From Stenoxybacter acetivorans DSM 19021 (lineage in GTDB: Bacteria > Pseudomonadota > Gammaproteobacteria > Burkholderiales > Neisseriaceae): 64,000 nucleotides of DNA. A model generated the notes under the pieces. That model ran no database searches and was not told where the DNA came from. It saw only the letters and a list, made by a program, of their open reading frames with translations. The stretch lies in the NCBI RefSeq assembly GCF_000745895.1, contig NZ_JQKE01000011.1, forward strand, positions 1 through 64,000, in the 5' to 3' direction. This document shows, one piece after another, positions 28,255 to 36,394 of this stretch; the stretch's first letter is position 1; each line of letters starts with the position of its first letter. Position numbers and translations under genes: made by a program.

Positions 28255-29566
28255 CTCGTCCCGTGATTTGGCAGACCAAATCAAACAGCAATGGTCAGCC
28301 TTTTTGGCTGACCATTCTGTTTTGACGGTGGGCTTATCCGGCGGCTTGGATTCTGTGGTGCTGCTGCATATCCTGTGCCGTTTGCGTGATGAAATACCGT
28401 TTCAATTGCAAGCCGTGCATATTCATCACGGCTTGAGTTTTTATGCCGATGATTGGCAGCTGTTTTGTTCCCAAATCTGCCGCCAATGGCAAATTCCGTT
28501 TCATGCCGAACGCGTTCAAGTCAGCGCAAAAGGGCTGGGCATTGAAGCGGCTGCCCGCGTAGCACGTTATGCGGTTTACGCGCAAACCAATGCCGATGTT
28601 GTTGCACTGGCACACCACCGAGATGATCAAGTAGAAACCTTTATGTTGGCGGCTTTGCGCGGCGGCGGTTTGCGTGCACTCTCTGCCATGCCCGCTTTAA
28701 GACCGCTGTCTGAAAAAATCATGCTGTGGCGACCGTTGTTGCCGTTTTCCCGACAACAATTAACCGATTACTCGCAAACACATCAATTACCCTATATTGA
28801 CGACGACAGCAACCGCGACACCACTCTGCTGCGCAATTGGCTGCGTTTACAAGGTTTGCCCGCATGGCGTGCGCGTGTACCGAATCTAGACCGCCACATT
28901 GAAGCCGCCGCCGCTCTTTTGCAAGATGAATTGGCGGTTTTAAATGAAATCCGCGATGCCGATTGGGCGCAATTGAGCCAAAACGGCTGCCTAAATATCA
29001 CTGAATGGCGGCAATTGAGTGCGGCACGGCAACATCAGCAGCTGGTTTATTTCGCTCAAAAGCACGTTTTAGGCACACCAACTGCCGCATCGGTTTATGC
29101 TTTTGCCCGTCAATTGCGTTCAGGCAGCCACACTGCCGAATGGTCATTGCCCCAAGGCAAGGCTGTTTTATACGGCAATCAACTGTGGTTTCAGCAAAAA
29201 GGCGCAGCACAACAATGGCACTGGCTGGCTGAATTGCCGAAATCGGTGCAATTGAATCATACCCCCCATTCTTTTTTAAGCTGGCAGCAACAGCCTTTCG
29301 GGCTGCCTGAAAAATATTGCTCAGGCGTGTTGCGTACAGCACAACCCAATGACAGCCTGCGTTTTCAATACGGGCGAAAATCGGTTAAAAAAATACTGCA
29401 AGAATACAAAATTCCGCCTTTTTTGCGGCGGGTGTGGCCAATATTGGTGAATGAACACAATGAATGTATTGCCGTGTGTAATCTATTTACTGCCGCAAAC
29501 GTGTCGGCAAAAAATGGTTTTTTACCCGTCATTACCGATTTACCCTTGCCAATCAAATCAAAGTAA
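28232..29566 (+). CDS. tilS: tRNA(Ile)-lysidine synthetase
   Basis: TilS converts C34 of the minor tRNA-Ile(CAU) to lysidine with ATP, which makes it read AUA. The PP-loop [11 protein letters not shown] is at about residues 34-44, followed by [13 protein letters not shown] and the [15 protein letters not shown] box. The C-terminal domain is near [16 protein letters not shown]. The start is the ATG at 28232, which overlaps the end of accA by 23 bp; the open frame extends further upstream without a better start. The product is 444 aa. Confidence 0.93.
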   Translation: MGNTKKNNSSRDLADQIKQQWSAFLADHSVLTVGLSGGLDSVVLLHILCRLRDEIPFQLQAVHIHHGLSFYADDWQLFCSQICRQWQIPFHAERVQVSAKGLGIEAAARVARYAVYAQTNADVVALAHHRDDQVETFMLAALRGGGLRALSAMPALRPLSEKIMLWRPLLPFSRQQLTDYSQTHQLPYIDDDSNRDTTLLRNWLRLQGLPAWRARVPNLDRHIEAAAALLQDELAVLNEIRDADWAQLSQNGCLNITEWRQLSAARQHQQLVYFAQKHVLGTPTAASVYAFARQLRSGSHTAEWSLPQGKAVLYGNQLWFQQKGAAQQWHWLAELPKSVQLNHTPHSFLSWQQQPFGLPEKYCSGVLRTAQPNDSLRFQYGRKSVKKILQEYKIPPFLRRVWPILVNEHNECIAVCNLFTAANVSAKNGFLPVITDLPLPIKSK

Positions 29567-29608
29567 AATAACATCACAAAATATTGTTATTAAATTAAGG
29601 GTAATGTC

Positions 29609-29966
29609 ATGCAAAATGATTATGTTGAATTAACCGCCGAATTGAACACAAAATTAGCGGATTTGCGCAAAGAAGCGGCGGAAACCATGAAAGGTTTCAG
29701 CCAAATGGCAAAAAGTGTGCACGCCGACGGCGCATTGAGCCAAAAACAAAAAGAATTGATTGCCATGGCGATAGGTATTGCCAACCGCTGTTCGGGTTTG
29801 CTTGGGCTTTCATGCCAAAGCCTTGGTATTATTGGGTGCAACCCGCGCCGAATTCATCGAAATGCTGGAAATTGCCATGTATATGGGCGGCGGTCCGTCA
29901 GTAATGACTGCCGCCGAAGCCTTGCAGGCATATGAACAGTTTGGCGGTGAACGCGCGGCGGCATAA
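29609..29966 (+). pseudogene. AhpD-like carboxymuconolactone decarboxylase family gene, frameshifted
   Basis: The first frame encodes MQNDYVELTAELNTKLADLR and continues to the Cys of the catalytic CxxC motif. After that the correct sequence continues one frame over as CLGFHAKALVLLGATRAEF and on to the end. An extra T in the run at 29797-29799 explains the shift: removing it restores CSGCLGFH, the CxxCxxxH active site of this peroxidase-like family. The intact product would be about 118 aa. The shift removes the second catalytic cysteine. A homopolymer sequencing error cannot be excluded. Confidence 0.8.
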
Positions 29967-29988
29967 TCGGCTGCGCAACAGATGCTTG

Positions 29989-30016
29989 AGGCTGCCTGAA
30001 AACTTTCAGGCAGCCT
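29989..30016 (+). terminator. inverted uptake-sequence terminator
   Basis: Two exact uptake sequences (29989-30000 and 30005-30016) face each other across four bases and form a 12-bp stem. TTTATT follows. This is the classical Neisseriaceae arrangement downstream of a gene. Confidence 0.75.
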
Positions 30017-30103
30017 TTATTGATTGGATTTGAAGCCGTTAATATTCCGCCGGAAATACGGTAAAATACACATCTTTATCGAAAACCACGGAAGCACAAG
30101 GTC

Positions 30104-31003
30104 ATGCTGACTTTTCAAGAAATTGTTTTTACCCTGCAAAACTTCTGGGCAAAGCGCGGTTGTGTGGTGTTGCAGCCGTTTGACATGGAAGTGGGCGCGG
30201 GTACAAGCCACCCCGCCACGTGTTTGCGTGCCTTGGGACCTGAGCCGTGGTTTGCCGCCTATGTACAGCCGTCGCGCCGTCCCAAAGACGGGCGTTACGG
30301 CGACAATCCAAACCGTTTGCAACACTATTATCAGTTTCAGGTAGCCTTAAAACCTGCGCCCGACAATATTCAAGAATTGTATTTGGATTCGTTGCGTGAA
30401 CTGGGAATTGATCCCACTGTGCATGATATTCGCTTTGTTGAAGACGATTGGGAAAACCCAACTTTAGGCGCATGGGGCTTGGGCTGGGAAGTGTGGCTCA
30501 ACGGCATGGAAGTTACCCAGTTCACTTATTTTCAACAGGTGGGCGGCATTGACTGCACACCGGTTTTGGGTGAAATCACCTACGGAATTGAACGTTTGGC
30601 AATGTATTTGCAAGGTGTGGAAAATGTGTTTGATTTGGTGTGGGCGCATACTATGGACGGACAAACCATTACCTACGGCGATGTGTTTCATCAAAACGAA
30701 GTTGAACAATCCACCTACAACTTTGAATACAGCAACGCCGCATGGCTTTTGACACAATTTGACCACTACGAAGCAGAAGCACGGCGTTTATTGGAAACCG
30801 ATAACGCCTCTTTAACCTTACCCGCTTATGAACTGGTGTTAAAAGCAGGACATACTTTCAACTTACTTGATGCCCGCGGTGCCATTTCGGTAACAGAACG
30901 CGCCGCTTATATCGGACGTGTACGCACTTTAAGCCGTTTAGTGGCACAGAAATACGTGGAGAGCCGTGAAAAACTGGGTTTTCCGCTGATGAAATCGGTT
31001 TAA
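30104..31003 (+). CDS. glyQ: glycyl-tRNA synthetase subunit alpha
   Basis: Alpha subunit (299 aa) of the tetrameric bacterial GlyRS; it forms the catalytic core that makes glycyl-adenylate. Family segments are [57 protein letters not shown] and [14 protein letters not shown] hairpin terminator follows directly. The partner gene glyS, which usually follows glyQ, is not in the adjacent DNA; a toxin-antitoxin pair and the capsule operon come instead. Confidence 0.97.
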   Translation: MLTFQEIVFTLQNFWAKRGCVVLQPFDMEVGAGTSHPATCLRALGPEPWFAAYVQPSRRPKDGRYGDNPNRLQHYYQFQVALKPAPDNIQELYLDSLRELGIDPTVHDIRFVEDDWENPTLGAWGLGWEVWLNGMEVTQFTYFQQVGGIDCTPVLGEITYGIERLAMYLQGVENVFDLVWAHTMDGQTITYGDVFHQNEVEQSTYNFEYSNAAWLLTQFDHYEAEARRLLETDNASLTLPAYELVLKAGHTFNLLDARGAISVTERAAYIGRVRTLSRLVAQKYVESREKLGFPLMKSV

Positions 31004-31020
31004 TTGTTTATACTTTTCTA

Positions 31021-31054
31021 AAGGCTGCGCTGAGTAATCAGGGCAGCCTTTTTT
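31021..31054 (+). terminator. intrinsic terminator after glyQ
   Basis: AAGGCTGC at 31021-31028 pairs with GCAGCCTT at 31043-31050, followed by T residues. From here to 31328 the DNA is AT-rich and I see no gene in it. Confidence 0.8.
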
Positions 31055-31328
31055 ATTCATTCACATTTCAAACTGCTTTTCTATCTTGATATAATCTATA
31101 CTAAATTATTGATATATATAGATAAACTATTAAATTTTTCAAAACAACTTGCCGGGAAAATTACGGCTAATTGTCTAAAATCTGCTGATAGACTATGTTT
31201 GCTTATTTTGAAAATAATAATATAGCTATACTTTGCTTAGGTGTTATTGAACATAGATTCTAAGCCCACGCCGAAGCCGAAGCCGTCGCTAAAACAGGAG
31301 TGAACCTGTCCGTAATTTCACAATCGGT

Positions 31329-31697
31329 TCAAACCAACAGATCTAAATCAACCTTCATGGCAACAGCAATAGTTTTCATGACGCGTAACGAACCATCTTT
31401 TTTACCGGTTTCGATATCGGACAGATATGACAGAGATATGCCAACACGGTGCGCCAGATCTGCCGCCGTCATGCCGCGCCATTTGCGAAATACTTTAACG
31501 GGATTTTCTTCGGATAAAATAAGGCGATTGATTACATCAGCAGGAATGGTTTCTTCGCCCGCATTGATGCGTTCTCGCACAGCAGCAGCAGCGGTGATGT
31601 CGGCGTTGGTTTCGTGCTTGCCCAACAATACGTCAAATTCTGCCTTTGGCAAGATGATGTATTGACTGTTGTTGAGTTCTATGGTTTGAATATTCAT
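31329..31697 (-). CDS. HTH-type antitoxin of a toxin-antitoxin pair
   Basis: A 122-aa protein. The C-terminal half is a Cro/C1-type helix-turn-helix: FRKWRGMTAADLAHRVGISL, then YLSDIETGKKDGS. The N-terminal half probably wraps the toxin. The ATG at 31697 has AGGAG at a normal distance. It lies 10 bp downstream of the toxin gene, the HigBA-like order (toxin first). It should neutralise the toxin and, with it, repress the promoter at 31970-31997. Confidence 0.85.
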   Translation of the reverse strand: MNIQTIELNNSQYIILPKAEFDVLLGKHETNADITAAAAVRERINAGEETIPADVINRLILSEENPVKVFRKWRGMTAADLAHRVGISLSYLSDIETGKKDGSLRVMKTIAVAMKVDLDLLV

Positions 31698-31707
31698 TTT
31701 TATACTC

Positions 31708-31962
31708 CTAATTTTTGTAGATTTCACCACGCGAAGCAATTTTCAGGATGGTGAGTATATTGCCTTCGTCGTCAAAAATAATGCGCCAATCACCCACGCG
31801 CAAACGGTAGTAGGGGCTGCCGCTCATTTGGATAACATTGTTCGCTTGCGACTGAGGATCAACAGCGTATTCGTTGATTTTAGAAACGATTTTTTGGGCT
31901 GTGTTTCTGGGTAAGCCCTTCAGGATTTTAGCGGCTTGCTTGCTGTAGTAAATGGTTTTCAT
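31708..31962 (-). CDS. RelE/ParE superfamily toxin
   Basis: Small basic protein of 84 aa with the RelE/ParE pattern: YYSKQAAKILKGLPRNTAQK, then PYYRLRVGDWRIIFDDEG and a final ILKIASRG strand. Whether it cleaves ribosome-bound mRNA (RelE/HigB) or inhibits gyrase (ParE) cannot be told from sequence. No ribosome binding site precedes the ATG; the -10 box ends 7 nt before it, so the mRNA is probably leaderless. Confidence 0.85.
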   Translation of the reverse strand: MKTIYYSKQAAKILKGLPRNTAQKIVSKINEYAVDPQSQANNVIQMSGSPYYRLRVGDWRIIFDDEGNILTILKIASRGEIYKN

Positions 31963-31969
31963 GCTTACT

Positions 31970-31997
31970 ATTATAGCAAATAGCGTACTTATTTCAA
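31970..31997 (-). promoter_or_regulatory. strong promoter of the toxin-antitoxin operon
   Basis: On the minus strand TTGAAA (31992-31997), a 16-bp spacer and a perfect TATAAT (31970-31975) lie just before the toxin ATG at 31962. Transcription would start at or next to the start codon. Confidence 0.7.
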
Positions 31998-32015
31998 TGA
32001 ATAAATACGCTATTT
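31978..32015. promoter_or_regulatory. palindromic operator candidate of the toxin-antitoxin operon
   Basis: AAATAGCGTA at 31978-31987 is the reverse complement of TACGCTATTT at 32006-32015, with further pairing inside. It covers the -35 box and most of the spacer, the usual place for toxin-antitoxin autorepression. Confidence 0.6.
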
Positions 32016-32105
32016 GAGATTTTTAACCAATAAACGGATAAGTATGGTGTTTTAGCCAATTTTGTCGGCGGCAAGGTACTTAATAACCGTTTCTCCAATG
32101 CAGTG

Positions 32106-32196
32106 TGTAAGAATTACCAGCGTTGCTTACGGTATTTATAGGAAATATTTTCTGAAAATCAACAGTATCTTTTTCATAACTCTGCTAATTCTTACA
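32106..32196. mobile_element. 91-bp MITE-like element with IS481-type ends
   Basis: Bounded by perfect 11-bp terminal inverted repeats (TGTAAGAATTA at 32106-32116 and its complement at 32186-32196). Its left end continues ACC-GCGTTG-TTAC in the same pattern as the end of the IS481-family element at 63195. It holds no ORF. It is probably a non-autonomous derivative that the IS transposase can move. It lies in the gene-poor stretch 31963-32269 with the operator and a palindrome at 32214. Confidence 0.65.
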
Positions 32197-32213
32197 GCTA
32201 GGGTTTTAAACGA

Positions 32214-32228
32214 TTCAGGCTACCTGAA
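32214..32228. repeat. palindrome TTCAGGCTACCTGAA
   Basis: A near-palindromic 15-mer containing AGGCTACCTGAA, a one-base variant of the main uptake sequence (like the Eikenella dialect). The same 15-mer is at 63171-63185, again close to an IS481-type end. Confidence 0.55.
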
Positions 32229-32269
32229 ACATCTGTTCTGTTCTTTTATTTGCTTTTACGGTTCAGGAT

Positions 32270-32719
32270 TCAGGGCTCAGGATAGAAGTCATCATCAAGA
32301 ATTTGCGCTGCCGTCCAGATTGGGTTTTCAGGAAAAGCTGTTTTCGGTATGCCTGTTTCTTTTGATGCAGCGGTTACAGCGGTATTCCATACGTCTTGCA
32401 GCCATTCTGCGGCATTTAAATTTGCTTTTAAGCTGGGCGAATCTTTTAGGATATAGGGAATTTGCGCTCTTTGCTCAACAATAGTGCGCCGCCAGCTGTT
32501 GCTTTGTAGAGTGGGCTGCTTGTGCCATTTCAGCAAGTGCATAACCAACACCAACATGCGGCTCTTTAACTCCCGATGTTCGCTTTTGCCCATACATTCA
32601 ATCTCTTCAACCAAATTTTCAATATCAGCTTCCTGCCACCGCCCTGCTTTCAGCAATGCGGCTTGGTGCTTTGCCCATGCGGCAAAGTCTTGACTGTATC
32701 CGGTTTGTACAGTTGCCAT
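32270..32719 (-). CDS. DUF29 family protein
   Basis: A 149-aa protein of unknown function with the DUF29 pattern: GYSQDFAAWAKHQAALLKAG, then ENLVEEIECMGKSEHRELKS, then RMLVLVMHLLKWHKQP. I chose the ATG at 32719, with AAAGG about 9 nt upstream. Members are common in cyanobacteria and some proteobacteria, often in many copies and near mobile DNA; their role is unknown to me. A broken copy is at 7703-7900. Confidence 0.85.
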   Translation of the reverse strand: MATVQTGYSQDFAAWAKHQAALLKAGRWQEADIENLVEEIECMGKSEHRELKSRMLVLVMHLLKWHKQPTLQSNSWRRTIVEQRAQIPYILKDSPSLKANLNAAEWLQDVWNTAVTAASKETGIPKTAFPENPIWTAAQILDDDFYPEP

Positions 32720-32909
32720 ATTGCACACCTTTTAAACGATATTTTAATTATTGCTATCATACAATAAAGTTTTTGTCAAAACAATCACAAAAAAACAGAC
32801 TGAATTCAAAATTGAATGGAACAGTGTCCTATAAAATTCCACAGAATTTTTTGAAAATAAATTATAACAATGATTTTGATAGTTTTTTATCTCTATTCCT
32901 TACCAGTCT

Positions 32910-32938
32910 AAAACCTCGCCCTTCAGGGCGGGGTTTTA
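32910..32938 (-). terminator. terminator of the capsule operon
   Basis: AAAACCTCGCCC and GGGCGGGGTTTT form a stem around TTCA, flanked by A and T runs on both sides. It can work in both directions and lies 66 bp past the last capsule gene. Confidence 0.8.
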
Positions 32939-33003
32939 ATCAGCGTGTGGTTAGAGAAAGGTGAATACCTCTTCTTAACACCGAGTACATTTCTGCTTAT
33001 TTT

Positions 33004-35251
33004 TTATCCAAATCGCTCTTTTAAATAGATTAATGTTGTTTCCGGTACAATTTCAGCGATTTCATCAAACTGTTTCTTTTCCAATAATGCACGAACGCGA
33101 GAAGCAGAAATCACCGCACCGCCGCTTTCTTTTCGCACGATTACCTCAAATTCAATACCATGCTGCGGCAGAATGCGGCGCATGGCATTGTTGTATTGGC
33201 GGGTAACATTATCCAGCGGTTCTTCGCCCGCGAAACGGCGAGTAATGCCCAAAGTCGGAGCGATGTGGGTAGCAAAGATTTCCACGTCATCTGATGGATC
33301 GATGATCTCATCTTGTAACTCGGCTTTGCTGGAATAAGCCGCAAAGGTAAGACTGGAAATAATAAACCTGCCGCTGGGGATTACCGTAATGTTCGGAAAT
33401 TCCGCTACACCTTTTTTCACCAATTCAAAGCGGTCTGTAAACGGGAAAAAACTTTTGTCTTCTTCCACCACAAACAAATACAAATAATCCACTTTTGATG
33501 CGGCATAGCTAATCAGGTGTTTATGCCCCATAGTAAAGGGATTGCAGTTCACCACGATTGAACCGATTTTACCCGTACAATCGGCTTTGTGTTCACGCAA
33601 TAATGCTTTGTATTTTTCCAGGTTTTCATATTCGGATACGGGTATCAGCATCTTTTCTTTTGATCTATTAGTCTCCTGGTTTTCCAATAACTCCAGATCC
33701 TTTTTGAATGCAAACAAATTGTCTTTCAGCATTTTTTCATAAATATGCTGGGCAATCACTTCATTGCCGATTTTATTTGGATGCGATTTGTCTATAAAAA
33801 TTTCACCCAAATCGTGTGGTCTGTCAAAAATACTCCGGTTATCCAGTAGTTTAATATTTTTTGTTTCAGGAAAAGATGAATAAATATCCAAGTGTGATAT
33901 CCATAAAATAATATCGCCTTGTTTGAATTTAAATTCTTTTATAAAATTAATACCTAAATCATACTGATGTGCAGAAAAATTAGCATAATTCATGACTAAA
34001 TATTTTTTATTATTTAAATTGATAATTCTTTGTAAATAGCTGCTTATAGTATCAGCATCTTCTGAGCCAATACCATAAGCAACTGAAGAACCGAATATAT
34101 ATATAGTATGGTCGTATTTTTCAGGTTGGTCAGTGGTTAAACGTGCATGATTGACAACATTGACATATTGAGAACTTCGATTGTGTAAATAATGAACACC
34201 TTGTTTAACCGAACCAATCCAAATATCAGTAACCGCACATATATAATCATAATCCACGCCAAAACGAGCCAGTGCAGGAATAGAAAAATTTTTATCTTTC
34301 TCCAATAAAGATCTGATCGTAGAGATGGAAGCTAAATTTTGTTCATGTTCTGTTCTATTTTTAATGTCTAAATGCCAAGGCTGCATGCAGATTAAAATAG
34401 GAACATTAAATGTGTTACTGATTTTATTTAGTTGATTGATAACAATACTCTTTACAAAAACTTCCTTCAAAATAGTATCAATATCAACAATATTTTCCAC
34501 ACCCAAATCAGATAATTTTTTCTGAGCATCCGAAAAGTTTGATGTATGAACATTCAAAAAATAAGAATTCTTATTTTTTGATTCAATATTTTTGATAGAA
34601 GTTAAACGGATACTGCCCAATGAACCCGTTTTAAGAAAAAGTATCCATTCATAATCTAAACTATAGTATTGTTTAATATCAAAACAAGAGTATTTACTGT
34701 CAATTAAAATACTCTCCAATAATCTGCGATCATGCCAATTACCAACAACATAAACTTCCTCAATTTTTCGCTCTTGAAAATAGTTAAAAATACTGCCGCC
34801 CCATAGGTTGATGGCTTGTATTTTCTGCAGTAATGACTGTTCTAACAAGGTTTGTGGAAATAATTCTGTTGCGCATGCCTCATATAGTGTGTAAATTTTT
34901 GGAAAATGGCGTACACTATTTGGGTTTATTTTTTGAAAAATACGCAGTGCTTCTTGATAATTACTACGTAATAAATAAGCCTTAATCAAATCACAATAGT
35001 TTTTTAAATAAACCTCATCACCTAGTTTTTTTCGGCTTTCATTATTATCAATCAATGCTAATTTTTCTTTAAACCATTTTTCACTAATCAATTCGCCTGA
35101 TAAAGATAAATTGTTGATTGTTGATTGTTGATTGTTGATTGTTGATTGTTGATTGTTGATTGTTGATTGTTGATGATAATTGGTCTATTTTATCTTGTAA
35201 CTGATTAATACCTAATTTAATTTTCAATATATCAAATATAGGTTTTTTCAT
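33004..35251 (-). CDS. SGNH-hydrolase-like / citrate lyase ligase-like fusion protein, phase variable (OFF)
   Basis: The natural start is the ATG at 35251 (AAGGA 9 nt upstream), giving MKKPIFDILKIKLGINQL and a short coiled coil. Nine copies of ATCAACA then shift the frame and a stop follows soon after. From 35091 the second frame is open for 695 codons. Its residues 333-340 (FGSSVAYG) and 434-443 (DKSHPNKIGN) fit an SGNH-type Ser and Asp-His. Residues about 508-695 resemble citrate lyase ligase (CNPFTMGHKH, VVEEDKSFFPF), a nucleotidyltransferase fold. With 8 or 11 repeats the protein would be continuous (746 aa for 8). As the last capsule gene it may modify the polymer; the reaction is unknown. 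Confidence 0.8.
35112..35174 (-). repeat. heptanucleotide tandem repeat (ATCAACA)9
   Basis: Nine perfect 7-nt units inside the 5' coding part of the preceding feature. Three units encode one STINNQQ heptad. Unit gain or loss by slipped-strand mispairing changes the frame, since 7 is not a multiple of 3. Confidence 0.95.
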
Positions 35252-35317
35252 TTTTAAATTTCCTTTCTGTATTTATAAAAATATTAATCTAAACCAGAGT
35301 CATATTATTAGAAATGA

Positions 35318-36298
35318 TTATTTATTATAATATTCCAATGATAAAACAAGCCCGCACTGGGAAAAAAAATCAAAATCTTGTTTTAAAAGCGCATTAATGC
35401 ATACAAAATTTATTGAATTTGGTACCAGACGTTCATAAAAATATTTTTTATTTTCAACAACAAATTCACTTGCCAAATCAAATATCCTTTTTTGTTCTTC
35501 AATAGTATAAAATTTAAATTCACGTAAATAAATCAATAAATCGTGATTAGCAAAAAATGCTATTTGGTAGACTTTACGCAGTTCAGGCAAGTATTGCCAT
35601 AATCGGAGAATGGCATCCATTCTCCCTTCAAAGTTGGTAACAGTCTTACTTTGAGTAATGGATTGTCCAATAGGAGCGACTTTCCACAGATAAACTTCTT
35701 CGTGAATTAAGCCAATTTTATCAATGCTTGAATATAATTTAGCCGTAAATAATTTATCTTCGTACAAACCCTCTTCAAACAAAATATTTTGCTGCAAGAG
35801 CATGTCTTTTTTATACAATTTATTAGTTGATAAGGTATCACTGTATAAAGCATTTCTTTGTTTTAACTCATCAACAGTATCTTGCTTATAAATATCGGGA
35901 AACCATTGTTCACGCCTACCGTTTTCTAACAAATGGCGAACAGTTATGCCTGAAACCACAGTCAGCTGCTTACTTTCGGCAAAACTAACCAAACGGGTTA
36001 AACCATTCAGAAAAATTTCATCATCGGCATCTAAAAAAAACACATATTTGCCGAGTGCTTGTCGGATACCAAAATTTCTGGTTAGCCCCAAACCTTCATT
36101 TTTTTTACGAAATAAGCGAATTTTATTATTTTTGTATGAGGCCACTACATCATCTACCGGCTCATCAGAACCATCATCAACAATAACAACTTCATAATTT
36201 TTGTATTTATTTCTTTGTATTGATTCAATGACTTTAGGTAAAGTAACTTTGGAGTTATAACACGGTATCACAATGGATACCAAAGGAGTGATGTTCAT
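35318..36298 (-). CDS. family 2 glycosyltransferase of the capsule locus
   Basis: GT-A type enzyme of 326 aa. It begins PLVSIVIPCYNSKVTLPKVI, continues with VVIVDDGSDEPVDD and LTRNFGIRQALGKYVFFLDADDEIF; the DADDE holds the metal-binding DXD. I chose the ATG at 36298, which has AGGAAT upstream and places the GT2 start correctly. It would add one sugar to the repeat unit or to a side chain; the sugar cannot be told. It is AT-rich like its neighbours and lies 97 bp after the polymerase. Confidence 0.88.
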   Translation of the reverse strand: MNITPLVSIVIPCYNSKVTLPKVIESIQRNKYKNYEVVIVDDGSDEPVDDVVASYKNNKIRLFRKKNEGLGLTRNFGIRQALGKYVFFLDADDEIFLNGLTRLVSFAESKQLTVVSGITVRHLLENGRREQWFPDIYKQDTVDELKQRNALYSDTLSTNKLYKKDMLLQQNILFEEGLYEDKLFTAKLYSSIDKIGLIHEEVYLWKVAPIGQSITQSKTVTNFEGRMDAILRLWQYLPELRKVYQIAFFANHDLLIYLREFKFYTIEEQKRIFDLASEFVVENKKYFYERLVPNSINFVCINALLKQDFDFFSQCGLVLSLEYYNK

Positions 36299-36394
36299 AA
36301 AAATTATTCCTAATTTTGTAATGGCATTTAATATGTTATTGTAGCCAGCTTTCAATCATGCTTGCTACAATAGAATCAACACACTGCGTTATTG

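Noticed and set aside
32062-32484. Plus-strand ORF of 140 codons across the MITE and the end of the DUF29 gene
   Set aside because: It runs through the terminal repeats of the element and is antisense to DUF29.
33004-35091. Capsule gene starting at the TTG codon 35091
   Set aside because: No ribosome binding site there. Coding-like sequence continues upstream through the repeat tract to the ATG at 35251 with AAGGA.
35112-35174. Short regular repeats that might suggest a CRISPR array
   Set aside because: The unit is only 7 nt with no spacers. It is a simple tandem repeat inside a coding region.
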